This document shows, piece by piece, positions 17,367 through 26,242 of a DNA stretch of 64,000 bases. The notes under the pieces are model-generated. The model ran no database searches. It saw nothing but the letters and a program-made list of their open reading frames with translations, and was not told the origin of the DNA. The DNA comes from Longimicrobiaceae bacterium (GTDB lineage Bacteria > Gemmatimonadota > Gemmatimonadetes > Longimicrobiales > Longimicrobiaceae): the NCBI GenBank assembly GCA_030146875.1, contig JASLAX010000041.1, positions 1-64,000 on the forward strand. Direction: 5' to 3'. Each line of letters starts with the position of its first letter. Positions within the stretch are counted from its first letter, which is position 1. Both the position numbers and the translations under genes were made by a program.

Positions 17367-20084
17367 ATGGCCGAGGCGCTCCCTCCGCAGTACAGCCCGC
17401 AGGAGAACGAAGGGCCCATCTACCAGCGCTGGCAGGAGATGGGTGGCTTCCGCGCGGACGCCGCCTCGGAGCGCGACCCCTACGTCATCGTCATCCCCCC
17501 GCCGAACGTCACGGCCATGCTCCACATGGGGCACGGCCTGAACAACACCGTGCAGGACATGCTGATCCGGTGGCGGCGGATGCAGGGGCGCGAGGCGCTC
17601 TGGCTCCCCGGCACCGACCACGCCGGCATCGCCACGCAGAACGTGGTCGAGCGCATCGTGGCGAAGGAGGGGAAGACCCGCTACGACCTGGGACGCGAGG
17701 AGTTCGTGGGCCGCGTGTGGGACTTCGTGGACGAGACCGGCGGCGTCATCCTCTCGCAGCTCCGCGCCATCGGCTCCTCCTGCGACTGGGACCGCACCCG
17801 CTTCACGCTGGACGAGGGGCTCTCCCGCGCCGTGCGCGAGGTGTTCGTGCGGCTGTACGAGAAGGAGCTGATCTACCGCGGCAACCGCATCATCAACTGG
17901 TGCCCGCGCTGCCTGACCGCGCTCTCGGACGAGGAGGCGGAGCCGGCGGAGGCGCAAGGGAAGCTCTGGCACCTGCGCTACCCGCTCGCGGCGGGGACGG
18001 ACGCCGCGGGCCTCCCGCGCCTCCCCGACGGACGGCCCTACCTGGTGGTCGCGACCACGCGGCCGGAGACCATGCTGGGCGACACCGGCGTGGCCGTGCA
18101 CCCGGAGGACGAGCGCTACGCCGCCCTCGTCGGGGCGGAGGTGGACCTGCCGCTGACGGGGCGCCGCATCCCCATCGTGGCGGACGACTTCGTGGACCCC
18201 GAGTTCGGCTCCGGGGCGGTGAAGCTGACGCCCGCGCACGACCCCAACGACTTCGACGCCGCGCGGCGCACCGGCCTTCCGGCGCTGGACGTGATGACCC
18301 CCGAGGCGACCATGTCCGACGCGGTCCCCGCGCAGTTCCGCGGGCTGGACCGCTTCGAGGCGCGCCGCGCCGTCGTCCAGGCCTTCGCCGAGGCCGGGCT
18401 GCTGGAGAAGACCGAGGACCACCACCACGCCGTGCCGCACTGCTACCGCTGCGACACCGTGGTGGAGCCGCGCCTGTCGGACCAGTGGTTCGTGCGGATG
18501 AAGCCCCTGGCCGACCCCGCGCTGCAGGCGTGGCGCGACGGGCGGGTGCGCTTCACGCCGGAGCGCTTCGGCAGGATCTACGAGCACTGGCTGGAGAACA
18601 TCCGCGACTGGTGCATCTCGCGGCAGCTCTGGTGGGGGCACCGCATCCCGGTGTGGTACTGCCAGGACGCGGCGTGCGGCGCGACGGTCGTCGCGCGGGA
18701 GGATCCCACGGCGTGCACGAGGTGCGGGGGAACGGACCTGCGCCAGGACGAAGACGTGCTGGACACCTGGTTCTCGTCGTGGCTCTGGCCTTTCTCCACC
18801 ATGGGGTGGCCCGACGAGACGCCGGACCTGGAGGCGTTCTATCCCAACCACACGCTGGTGTCGGGGCACGACATCCTGTTCTTCTGGATCGCCCGCATGA
18901 TCATGGCGGGGCTGGAGTTCATGGGCGACGTGCCCTTCAGGGACGTGTACCTGACCGGGATGGTGCGCGACCACCTGGGCCGGAAGATGTCCAAGTCGCT
19001 GGGGAACGGGATCGACCCGCTGGAGGTGGTGAACCGCTTCGGCGCGGACGCGCTGCGCTACACCGTGATCTCCAACGCGGGCGCGGGAACCGACCAGGGG
19101 CTGAACTACCAGGACCTGGAGGAGGCGTTCGGCCCCGGCCGCAACTTCGCCAACAAGCTGTGGAACGCCGGCCGCTTCGCGCTGATGACGCTGGGCGACG
19201 CGCCGCGCCTGCCGCTGGCGGCGGTCGAGGCGGACCTGGAGCTTCCCGACCGCTGGATCCTCTCCCGCCTGTCGCGCACCACGCGCGAGACCACGCAGGC
19301 GATGGAGCGCTTCCGCCTGCAGGACGCGGCCGCGCGCGTGTACGACTTCTTCTGGGGCGAGGTCGCGGACTGGTACCTGGAGATGGTGAAGCCGCGCCTG
19401 TACGGCGACCTGGGCGAGGCGAGCCGCGACGCCGCGCGCGCCACCCTGGTGGAGGTGCTGGACGGCGCCATGCGCCTGCTCCACCCGCTGATGCCGTTCA
19501 TCACCGAGGTGGTCTGGCAGCGCCTGCCGCGGCGGGAGGGGGACGCGGAGTCCGTCATGCTCTCCGCCTGGCCCGAGCCGCGCGCGGAGTGGGAGGACGA
19601 CGGGGCCGAGGCGGCGATGGCGGAGCTGCAGGCGATCGTCGTCGCGGTCCGCAACCTCCGCGCGGAGTACAAGGTGGAGCCCGGGAAGCGCGTCCCGCTG
19701 CGCATCGCGGGGACGGACGACGGCATGCGCGCCACCCTGGAGGCCAACGTGCGCGCCCTCCGCGACCTGGCCCGCGTGGACGAGCTGGCCTTCGCGCCCG
19801 CGGGGGGCGAGGTGGGAGCCAGCGCCGTGCTGCGCTCCGGGTGCGAGCTCTTCGTGCCCCTGGCCGGGGTGATCGACCTGGACAAGGAGCGCGCCCGCCT
19901 GCGGGACGAGGCGGGCCGCGTGGAAGCCCAGATCCGGGCGACGGAGGGGAAGCTGGCGAACGAGAGCTTCGTGGCCCGCGCGCCCGAGGAGGTGGTGGCG
20001 AAGGAGCGCGAGAAGCTGGCCTCGCTGGGCGAGCAGCGCGCGAAGCTGGCGGACAAGGTCGCGGCGCTGGAGGGCCCGGCGTGA
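17367..20084 (+). CDS. valS: Valyl-tRNA synthetase
   Basis: This class I aminoacyl-tRNA synthetase charges tRNA-Val in the cytoplasm. The HIGH-type motif is HMGH at residues 53-56 within PPPNVTAMLHMGHG, and KMSKS is at about 540-544. The editing domain lies between them (VATTRPETMLGDTGVAVHPED). The C-terminal coiled-coil arm (DLDKERARLRDEAGRVEAQI) is typical of ValS. It is 905 residues, a normal length. Its stop overlaps the following lipoprotein start by 4 nt (GTGA). Confidence 0.97.
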   Translation: MAEALPPQYSPQENEGPIYQRWQEMGGFRADAASERDPYVIVIPPPNVTAMLHMGHGLNNTVQDMLIRWRRMQGREALWLPGTDHAGIATQNVVERIVAKEGKTRYDLGREEFVGRVWDFVDETGGVILSQLRAIGSSCDWDRTRFTLDEGLSRAVREVFVRLYEKELIYRGNRIINWCPRCLTALSDEEAEPAEAQGKLWHLRYPLAAGTDAAGLPRLPDGRPYLVVATTRPETMLGDTGVAVHPEDERYAALVGAEVDLPLTGRRIPIVADDFVDPEFGSGAVKLTPAHDPNDFDAARRTGLPALDVMTPEATMSDAVPAQFRGLDRFEARRAVVQAFAEAGLLEKTEDHHHAVPHCYRCDTVVEPRLSDQWFVRMKPLADPALQAWRDGRVRFTPERFGRIYEHWLENIRDWCISRQLWWGHRIPVWYCQDAACGATVVAREDPTACTRCGGTDLRQDEDVLDTWFSSWLWPFSTMGWPDETPDLEAFYPNHTLVSGHDILFFWIARMIMAGLEFMGDVPFRDVYLTGMVRDHLGRKMSKSLGNGIDPLEVVNRFGADALRYTVISNAGAGTDQGLNYQDLEEAFGPGRNFANKLWNAGRFALMTLGDAPRLPLAAVEADLELPDRWILSRLSRTTRETTQAMERFRLQDAAARVYDFFWGEVADWYLEMVKPRLYGDLGEASRDAARATLVEVLDGAMRLLHPLMPFITEVVWQRLPRREGDAESVMLSAWPEPRAEWEDDGAEAAMAELQAIVVAVRNLRAEYKVEPGKRVPLRIAGTDDGMRATLEANVRALRDLARVDELAFAPAGGEVGASAVLRSGCELFVPLAGVIDLDKERARLRDEAGRVEAQIRATEGKLANESFVARAPEEVVAKEREKLASLGEQRAKLADKVAALEGPA

Positions 20085-21325
20085 GGAGGGGCGCCCTGGC
20101 GGCGGCGCTCCTGCTGTCCGGCTGCGCGCACATCGAGGCGCCCCGCGGCGGGCCGGAGGACAGGGCCGCGCCCATCCTGATCGGCACCCGCCCCGACACC
20201 ATGTCGGTGCAGGGGTCGTACGGCGGCGCGGCCGTGCTGGTCTTCGACGAGACGATCTCGGAGCAGGGGCTGGAGGAGCTGGTCTCGGTATCGCCGCGCA
20301 CCTCTCCGGTGTCGGTGGACAACTCCGGGTCCGAGCTTCGCGTCTCCCTGCGCCGCGGGTGGGTGCCGGGGCAGATCTATCAGATCACGGTGGCGCCGGG
20401 GATCCGCGACCTGTTCCAGAACCGCACGGCGCAGACGTACGAGCTGGTCTTCTCCACCGGGCCCGCCATCCCGGACACGCGCCTGGCGGGGACGGTGTAC
20501 GACCGCATCACCGGCCGGGCGGCGCAGGGGGCGCGGGTGGAGGCGATCCGCACGACGGACTCGCTGGTGTACGCGCTCGCCGCGGACTCGGGGGGCGCCT
20601 TCGTCTTCCGGCGCATCCCGGCGGGGACGTACCGGCTGCGCGCCTTCAACGACGTGAACCGGAACCGCCTGCTGGAGGTGTTCGAGGCGCGCGACAGCGT
20701 GGCGGCCGCCTTGGCCGTGGGTGCCGGCGCCACGCTGCCGGAGCCGCGGCTCTCGCTCCTGCGGCCCGACACCACGCCGCCGCGGCCGGGCTCCGCCACG
20801 CTGGCCGCGGGGTGGATCCAGGTGCGCTTCGACGACCACCTGGACCCCGGGCAGGCGCTGGGCCCGGCGCAGGTGGGCATCGTGGGCCCCGACTCGCTGC
20901 CGGTGGCGGTGGCCGAGGTGCGGCTGGGCGAGCCGCCGGCGGCGCGGCGCGACACGGCGGCCGCGGACAGCGTGGTCGACGGCCCCGTCCCCGACCGCAA
21001 CGCGGCGGACACGGTGCGCTTCCGCAACCCGGAGGCGCGGCCGGACACCGCGGCGGCGCTGCCGTCGCAGACCCTCTCCATCCGCCCCGCCGGCGCGCTG
21101 CGCGCCGCGACGGACTACCGGATCCGCCTGACCGGGATCCGCAACGTCAACGGGCTGGTGGGCTCCGGCGAGTCCCCGCTGCGCACTCCGGCCCCGCCGC
21201 CTCCGCCGCCGCGGCCCAACCTGCCGCCGCCGCCCCCGGGCTCCGACCGCACGCCCTCCGCCCCGGTCCCGCCCCCGCCGGGGCGGCCCGGCACCCCGGA
21301 ACGCACCGTACCCACGAACCCCTGA
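20081..21325 (+). CDS. Ig-like (SbsA/Big_5-type) lipoprotein with proline-rich tail
   Basis: This 414-residue exported protein starts with GTG inside the valS stop overlap. A short signal peptide ends in the lipobox LLSGC. Residues about 25-120 resemble an Ig-like SbsA domain (FDETISEQGLEELVSVSP... PGIRDLFQNRTAQTYELVFSTG). A carboxypeptidase-regulatory-like fold follows (GTVYDRITGRAAQGARVEAI, FVFRRIPAGTYRLRAFNDVN). The C-terminus is proline-rich, which may span or contact peptidoglycan. Its exact role is unknown; similar proteins occur in Bacteroidetes and Gemmatimonadota. fabI starts 7 nt later. Confidence 0.75.
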   Translation: MRRGALAAALLLSGCAHIEAPRGGPEDRAAPILIGTRPDTMSVQGSYGGAAVLVFDETISEQGLEELVSVSPRTSPVSVDNSGSELRVSLRRGWVPGQIYQITVAPGIRDLFQNRTAQTYELVFSTGPAIPDTRLAGTVYDRITGRAAQGARVEAIRTTDSLVYALAADSGGAFVFRRIPAGTYRLRAFNDVNRNRLLEVFEARDSVAAALAVGAGATLPEPRLSLLRPDTTPPRPGSATLAAGWIQVRFDDHLDPGQALGPAQVGIVGPDSLPVAVAEVRLGEPPAARRDTAAADSVVDGPVPDRNAADTVRFRNPEARPDTAAALPSQTLSIRPAGALRAATDYRIRLTGIRNVNGLVGSGESPLRTPAPPPPPPRPNLPPPPPGSDRTPSAPVPPPPGRPGTPERTVPTNP

Positions 21326-21332
21326 TCCCGTC

Positions 21333-22121
21333 ATGTCCGAAAGCTCGGCGCTCTCCGGCCTCCTCGCAGGCAAGCGCGGCCTGATCGTCGGAGTCGCCAA
21401 CCAGAACTCCATCGCCTGGGCGTGCGCCAAGGCGCTCGCCTCCGCGGGGATGGAGCTCGCCTTCACCTACCAGGGCGAGACCATGCGCGACCGCGTGCTG
21501 CGCACCGTCGCGGAGATGGGCGAGGTGCCCTCGTTCGACATGGACGTGCGGGACGACGCGCAGATCGCGTCCGTGGTGGACGCGCTGGGGGAGCGCTGGG
21601 GAACGGTCGACTTCCTGCTCCACTCGGTGGCCTTCGCCCCGCGCGACGCCATGCTGAACCCGTTCCTGGAGACGCGGCGCGAGGACTTCCTGGCGGCCAT
21701 GGACATCAGCGCCTACTCGCTCGTGGGCCTCTGCCGGGCGGTGGCGCCGCTGATGCCGGAGGGGGGGAGCGTGGTGACCATGACGTACTACGGCTCCCAG
21801 AAGGCGGTGCCGGGCTACAACGTGATGGGCGTGGCCAAGTCGGCGCTGGAGGCCTCGGTCCGCTACCTCTCCGTGGACCTGGGCGCCAGGGGGATCCGCA
21901 TCAACGCCGTCTCCGCCGGGGCCATCAACACGCTGGCCGCCCGCGGGGTGCCGCACTTCCGCGACCTGCTGAAGGTGGCCGGCGAGCGCGCGCCCCTGCG
22001 CCGTGTGGTGGAGTCGGACGAGGTGGGGCGCGCCACGATGTTCCTGGCGTCCGACCTGGCCTCGGGGATCACCGGCGAGACGATGTACGTGGACGCCGGC
22101 TTCAACATCAGCGCGGGGTGA
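21333..22121 (+). CDS. fabI: Enoyl-[acyl-carrier-protein] reductase (NADH)
   Basis: This short-chain dehydrogenase/reductase performs the last reduction of fatty-acid elongation. It starts KRGLIVGVANQNSIAWACAKAL, the FabI-type dinucleotide motif. The catalytic Tyr-x6-Lys is YNVMGVAK, preceded by TMTYYGSQKAVPG, and GAINTLAARG follows. The length of 262 is typical. FabI-type (not FabK/V) reductases are the family targeted by triclosan. It is in one transcription unit with valS and the HAD phosphatase. Confidence 0.95.
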   Translation: MSESSALSGLLAGKRGLIVGVANQNSIAWACAKALASAGMELAFTYQGETMRDRVLRTVAEMGEVPSFDMDVRDDAQIASVVDALGERWGTVDFLLHSVAFAPRDAMLNPFLETRREDFLAAMDISAYSLVGLCRAVAPLMPEGGSVVTMTYYGSQKAVPGYNVMGVAKSALEASVRYLSVDLGARGIRINAVSAGAINTLAARGVPHFRDLLKVAGERAPLRRVVESDEVGRATMFLASDLASGITGETMYVDAGFNISAG

Positions 22122-22125
22122 CGCC

Positions 22126-22686
22126 GTGACGCGGGACGGAGGCGGCCGCCCGGCCGTGTTCCTGGACCGCGACGGCACCCTGATCGAGGACCGGCACTAC
22201 CTCTCGGACCCCGAGGGGGTGCGGCTCCTTCCCGGCGCCGCGGAGGCCCTGGCGCGGCTCAACGCCGCCGGGATCTTCGCGGCGCTCGTCACGAACCAGT
22301 CGGGCATCGGCCGCGGCCTGTTCGGCGAGCCGGAGTACGAGGCCGTGCACCGCCGTCTGGTCGAGGCGCTCGCGGAGCACGGGGCGCGGGTGGACGCCGT
22401 CTACCACTGTCCCCTCGCCCCGGGGGACGACGACCCGGAAGGGATGCGGAAGCCCGGGACGGGGATGCACCTCCGCGCCGCGCGAGAGCACGGCCTCGAC
22501 GTCTCCCGCTCCTGGTTCGTGGGCGACCGCCTGCGCGACGTGGTGCAGGCGCACGCCCTGGGCGGCACGGCGATCCTGATCCGCGGGACGGAGGACGAGG
22601 AGGAGCCGGCGGAGGCCATCGGCGCCATCGTCGTCGTGGACTCGTTCGCGGAGGCCGTCGACGTCATCCTCAGTCCCGCGGGGTAG
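22126..22686 (+). CDS. HAD-IIIA phosphatase, GmhB/HisB-N-like
   Basis: This 186-residue HAD phosphatase has catalytic FLDRDGTLIED, NQSGIGRG, the lysine in MRKPGTGM and the late acidic FVGDRLRDV. The closest family is D-glycero-D-manno-heptose-1,7-bisphosphate 7-phosphatase (LPS heptose synthesis) or the histidinol-phosphatase domain. The zinc loop of GmhB (a CxH then CxC pattern) is reduced to CPLAPGDDDPEG, so the metal site is probably lost and the substrate cannot be named. GTG 22126 begins 4 nt after fabI. Confidence 0.8.
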   Translation: MTRDGGGRPAVFLDRDGTLIEDRHYLSDPEGVRLLPGAAEALARLNAAGIFAALVTNQSGIGRGLFGEPEYEAVHRRLVEALAEHGARVDAVYHCPLAPGDDDPEGMRKPGTGMHLRAAREHGLDVSRSWFVGDRLRDVVQAHALGGTAILIRGTEDEEEPAEAIGAIVVVDSFAEAVDVILSPAG

Positions 22687-22703
22687 TTTGGGAGTAATGA
22701 GGG

Positions 22704-22731
22704 TTGATTGGTGCAACGGAGGTTTTATCGT
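22704..22731 (+). promoter_or_regulatory. Possible promoter of the accessory pair
   Basis: TTGATT, a 16-nt spacer and TATCGT lie in an AT-richer stretch (29 of 60 bases GC in 22681-22740) that separates the fabI operon from the accessory genes. The 168-nt gap holds no other feature except a five-codon reading frame at 22838-22855. Confidence 0.4.
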
Positions 22732-22854
22732 GAGAGCGAACAGCAGCGGTGATCTGGCCCATGATCAAGATCCTTGCGTTCGCACCCTCCGCTTCCTATT
22801 TTCCAACCTCGAATGAGGGAGAAAAACAGGAAGACATATGCCGCGGAGTAGCTG

Positions 22855-23508
22855 ATGCCGAATGTGGCCGAGTGCTATGATGACCCCGACGAGGTAGAGG
22901 CGCAGCTCGCGCAGATCGGGGAGGGACTGACCATCGACCTCCTTCACAACTCGTTGAAGGGAGGTCACTCCGCCCGCGAGAACACTACGCGGTTTCATCC
23001 GCGCCTGCACGGTCCCTTCAACGGGTACGCCGAGACCACCGCCATCTTACGTGCTCAGCTGTGGACTCACGGGTGGACTCTTGATGACACAGGGAACTAC
23101 GCCCGCATTGTTAGCCCTGATAGTAGGAACTGCATCGTAGTCTCCAGTGGGGATCAGAACACGGGGGTTCGTGGCGCTACGGATCCCCAGACGCGCTCGC
23201 CCAAGGGGTTGATGACGCAGGAGGCGGTTCTCGTCAACGCCCAGTTGAACTTCCTTCAGGATCTTGGAGTGGAGACTGCGCCGGCGCGTGGTAATCCGGG
23301 ACACCAGCGAACTTGGATCCTGCTGGTCTCGGACGCTGACGGGGAGATCCGGGCTGAGGTTTCCTCTCCCAGTCATTTCGAAGATGGACGCCCGGAGCAG
23401 TACACCAAGCGCCTCCTCCTTCCGGCGTATCTTCTGGGAGACGGATCGGATGATCGCCCGGAGTCTGGGGATGACTTCGAGATCGACGTGACCCGCCGCA
23501 AGGCATAA
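22855..23508 (+). CDS. Hypothetical protein paired with an ImmA/IrrE regulator
   Basis: This 217-residue soluble protein has no signal peptide or transmembrane helix. Its centre reads LWTHGWTLDDTGNYARIVSPDSRNCIVVSSGDQNTG, then a block ending TWILLVSDADGEIRAEVSSPSHFEDGRP, and an acidic C-terminus ESGDDFEIDVTRRKA. I do not recognise a catalytic motif. It starts at ATG 22855 with GGAG 6 nt upstream. The XRE-ImmA/IrrE gene begins 9 nt after its stop, so the two form an operon. Base composition is visibly less GC-rich than its neighbours, suggesting horizontal arrival. It may be the substrate, toxin or partner of the metallopeptidase; this is inference. Confidence 0.75.
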   Translation: MPNVAECYDDPDEVEAQLAQIGEGLTIDLLHNSLKGGHSARENTTRFHPRLHGPFNGYAETTAILRAQLWTHGWTLDDTGNYARIVSPDSRNCIVVSSGDQNTGVRGATDPQTRSPKGLMTQEAVLVNAQLNFLQDLGVETAPARGNPGHQRTWILLVSDADGEIRAEVSSPSHFEDGRPEQYTKRLLLPAYLLGDGSDDRPESGDDFEIDVTRRKA

Positions 23509-23517
23509 CCGTGTGCT

Positions 23518-24621
23518 ATGAAAGACTTCAATCCGCCTCGGCTCACGCTAGCTAGAGAGCGGCGGGGCCTGACCAAGCGGGACCTGGCTCGTTTGATCGC
23601 CTGTAGCGAACGGAGTGTAGGCGAGTGGGAGCGGGGCACGACCATACCGACCGAGGAGAACGTCGCAGAACTTGCGCGGGTGCTCAATCGGTCGGTCTCC
23701 TTTTTCCACCAGCCTGATCCGGAGGAGCTGCCGCTGGATGCTGTCAGCTTCCGGGCGTTAAGCAAGATGCGGTCTGCCGATCGCACCCGCGCGATCGCTG
23801 CCGCAAGAATGGCCCTAGAACTGAATGACCATTTGACGAACGGGTTCGACCTTCCAAGCACCGACATTCCTGATCTTCGACATCACCAAGCCAAGCCAGA
23901 AGCGGCCGCGATGGCCTTACGGGCCCGCTGGAGTCTGGGCGATAAACCGATCAAGAGCATGGTGGGCCTGCTCGAGTACAAAGGGGTGCGCGTTTTCTCG
24001 CTCGCCGAGGACTGCCGGGAGCTAAACGCATTCTCGTTCTGGCATGGTGGCGTCCCTTTCGTGTTTTTGAATACGATGAAGTCCTCGGAGTGCAGCCGTT
24101 TCGATGCTGCTCATGAACTCGCTCACCTCGTGCTTCACCAACACGGCGCCCCGTCCGGTCGCCAAGCCGAAGCCGAGGCTAATGCGTTCGCCGGGGCGTT
24201 TCTCATGCCTGCTTCAAGCGTCGCAGGATTTGCTCCCCGCGTTCCGAGTGTCCCGCGGCTAATCAAGGCGAAGCATCATTGGAACGTGTCACTCGCGGCA
24301 CTAGCTCACCGAATGCACGAGGTCGGCCTCCTAAGTGAGTGGAATTATCGCTCACTCTGCATCGAAATCCAGAAAGCCGGCTATCGGGTACGCGAGCCGG
24401 AGAGTGCCCCACGTGAGACATCCAAGGTCTTTGAGAAGGTGTTCAGTGCGCTTCGTGCCGAGGGGGTTGGCAAGCGGGAACTCGCGGCTCAACTTGGGTG
24501 GTCGAATCAAGAGTTGAGCGCCTTGGTCTTTGGACTTACCCTCCGTTCCGTGGCAGGAGGTGGTCGAGGGGACACGACCCCATCCCCCAGTACGCGAGAA
24601 CGGCTCCGCCTTCTCAAGTAG
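23518..24621 (+). CDS. XRE-family HTH regulator fused to ImmA/IrrE metallopeptidase
   Basis: This 367-residue protein starts with a helix-turn-helix (about residues 9-62: ARERRGLTKRDLARLIACSE, VGEWERGTTIPTEENVAELA). A COG2856-type Gln-less zinc peptidase domain follows, with DAAHELAHLVLHQHG (HExxH) and the downstream EAEANAFAGAFLMP that supplies the third ligand. ImmA/IrrE proteins cleave repressors or antitoxin-like partners on a signal (ICEBs1 ImmA, Deinococcus IrrE). The C-terminal tail after about 290 holds a second helical segment (GKRELAAQLGWSNQELSALVFG) that could be another DNA- or partner-binding unit. It is part of the AT-richer island. Confidence 0.88.
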   Translation: MKDFNPPRLTLARERRGLTKRDLARLIACSERSVGEWERGTTIPTEENVAELARVLNRSVSFFHQPDPEELPLDAVSFRALSKMRSADRTRAIAAARMALELNDHLTNGFDLPSTDIPDLRHHQAKPEAAAMALRARWSLGDKPIKSMVGLLEYKGVRVFSLAEDCRELNAFSFWHGGVPFVFLNTMKSSECSRFDAAHELAHLVLHQHGAPSGRQAEAEANAFAGAFLMPASSVAGFAPRVPSVPRLIKAKHHWNVSLAALAHRMHEVGLLSEWNYRSLCIEIQKAGYRVREPESAPRETSKVFEKVFSALRAEGVGKRELAAQLGWSNQELSALVFGLTLRSVAGGGRGDTTPSPSTRERLRLLK

Positions 24622-24675
24622 CCATTATCCCAAGGCCGCCTGAGGCGCGGAGGTATCTTCGTCAGACGAGAAAAA

Positions 24676-24708
24676 GGGGAGGGGGAGCCGCCGCGGCTCC
24701 CCCTCCCC
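24676..24708 (-). terminator. Terminator of the porin gene
   Basis: A perfect 15-bp stem with a 3-nt loop (GGGGAGGGGGAGCCG and its complement) is flanked on the plus strand by AAAAA at 24671-24675, which is a U-tract when read from the minus strand. It lies 47 nt beyond the porin stop and also separates it from the convergent ImmA/IrrE gene. Confidence 0.9.
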
Positions 24709-24754
24709 GTTCATCCGTCCTCCCCCGCGGTGAGGGGAGCCGGGTCGTCGTGCG

Positions 24755-26137
24755 TCAGAAGGCGACCACGCCCTCCACCACGAACCCGTTGAACTTGCCG
24801 TTGTTGCGGATGTCGGTGGTGGGGAAGTCGTTGTACTTCTGCGTCACGTACTCGCCCTTGAGCATGATGCTGGGGGTGACGAACCACCCGGCCGAGGCCT
24901 GCCAGCGATCCAGGCCCACCTCCTCCGTCAGGCCCGGGAGCTCGCCCCGCGCGGTGTTGTAGCGGCCGGCCACGAAGACCTTCTCCCCGGGGAGGAAGCG
25001 GTACACCGCCTCACCCGCGTACTGCCGCCACTGACGGTCCTGCGGCTCGCTGCTCGCGCGGCCCTCGGTGCGCTCGACGGTGCCGAAGAGCTCCAGCCCG
25101 CGGAACTTCACGAAGGGGTTCACCATCCAGGACGTCACCTGGTTCGCGAAGCGGGGGTTCATCAGCCCGGAGGTGAAGTTCCCGCTCTCGGTCGCGACGG
25201 TGTTCTCCATCACCCAGTAGTACCGGGAGCCCGCGCGGTCGCCGGCGTAGAGCGTGTTGCTGGGCGACGTGCGGTTGATGTAGGTGGAGCCGGTCAGGCG
25301 AACGCGCAGGTCCGACGAGAGCTGGCGGTCGAAGCCCAGCTTGCCCAGCACCGCGGGGCCGCGGGCGTCGGGCGTCTTCACGTCGCCGCGGATCTGGCCG
25401 CCCGTCACACCCACCATCGCCAGCATGCCGTCCTTGCGGACGTAGACCTCGCCGCCGATCTCGGTGGTGAACGAGTCCAGGATCAGGTTGCCGACGAACG
25501 GGTTGTGCATGGCGTTGCCGTTGTCGGTGCGGCGGAAGTGCGCGTCGCCGTAGTTCACCTCGAAGTGCCCCATCCGCAGCGTGACGTACTTCATCAGCTC
25601 GTTCAGCGCCGGGTGGTCGATCGGCGACTGGTCGACGAGCAGGTAGCCGTCCTTCACCCACGTCTCGTTGTGGTGCCGCGACGAGAGGTACGAGGTGAGC
25701 GCGACCCGGATCCCGGCGGCGAGCTGCGCGCCGATGTACAGGTTGGCGGTGGCGTTGTTGAAGCCCTTGCCGATCTCCACCAGCTGGTTGGCGTCGTACG
25801 CCCTGCCCTGCGCGTCGGTGGCCGGCTTGGCCGCGGCGCCGTTGCTGTGGTCGAGCCCCTGGAACTGCTGCGTGAACGCCGCGCCGAAGTCGATCTTGAA
25901 CCCGTCGTAGGAGACGCCCTCGTCCTTCGGCGCCTCGAACATGTTGATCCCGCGCTGGTCGTTCGGGCGGTAGTGCTGCAGGGTGATGGGGCGGCTGGTC
26001 TCCGCCGCCTTCTCCGTCTTCGCCGTGTCGGTGCCGGCGGGCGTCACTCCGCCGCCCTTCACGTCCGTCTGCGCGGCCGCCGGCACGGCCAGGAGGACCA
26101 GGAAGGCCGGCACGAGCACACGATTCATGGTTGACAT
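24755..26137 (-). CDS. Outer-membrane beta-barrel porin
   Basis: This 460-residue exported protein has signal peptide RVLVPAFLVLLAVPAAAQ. Alternating amphipathic strands (GFKIDFGAAFTQQF, TLRMGHFEVNYGDAHF, DLRVRLTGSTYINRT, GEKVFVAGRYNTARG) end in a terminal phenylalanine (VVEGVVAF), the hallmark of BAM-inserted barrels. It may be related to phosphate-selective porins, but substrate is unknown. The start at 26137 is preferred because GGAGA lies 7 nt upstream; a TTG at 26155 and an ATG at 26128 are alternatives. It is downstream of the YceI gene on the same strand, with a terminator after it. Confidence 0.85.
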   Translation of the reverse strand: MSTMNRVLVPAFLVLLAVPAAAQTDVKGGGVTPAGTDTAKTEKAAETSRPITLQHYRPNDQRGINMFEAPKDEGVSYDGFKIDFGAAFTQQFQGLDHSNGAAAKPATDAQGRAYDANQLVEIGKGFNNATANLYIGAQLAAGIRVALTSYLSSRHHNETWVKDGYLLVDQSPIDHPALNELMKYVTLRMGHFEVNYGDAHFRRTDNGNAMHNPFVGNLILDSFTTEIGGEVYVRKDGMLAMVGVTGGQIRGDVKTPDARGPAVLGKLGFDRQLSSDLRVRLTGSTYINRTSPSNTLYAGDRAGSRYYWVMENTVATESGNFTSGLMNPRFANQVTSWMVNPFVKFRGLELFGTVERTEGRASSEPQDRQWRQYAGEAVYRFLPGEKVFVAGRYNTARGELPGLTEEVGLDRWQASAGWFVTPSIMLKGEYVTQKYNDFPTTDIRNNGKFNGFVVEGVVAF

Positions 26138-26242
26138 GTTACCGTCTCCGAACAAAGGAGGTTTCCGTCGTGGCCGGGGCGCGCCCCGCCCCCATCCTGC
26201 CGCCGCGCGCCGCCCGGCGCGCGGGTCCCGACCTTCTTCGCG

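Noticed and set aside
22687..24660. Attachment-site direct repeats flanking the XRE-ImmA/IrrE island
   Set aside because: I looked for matching sequence at both ends and saw nothing longer than a few bases; no integrase or tRNA is adjacent.
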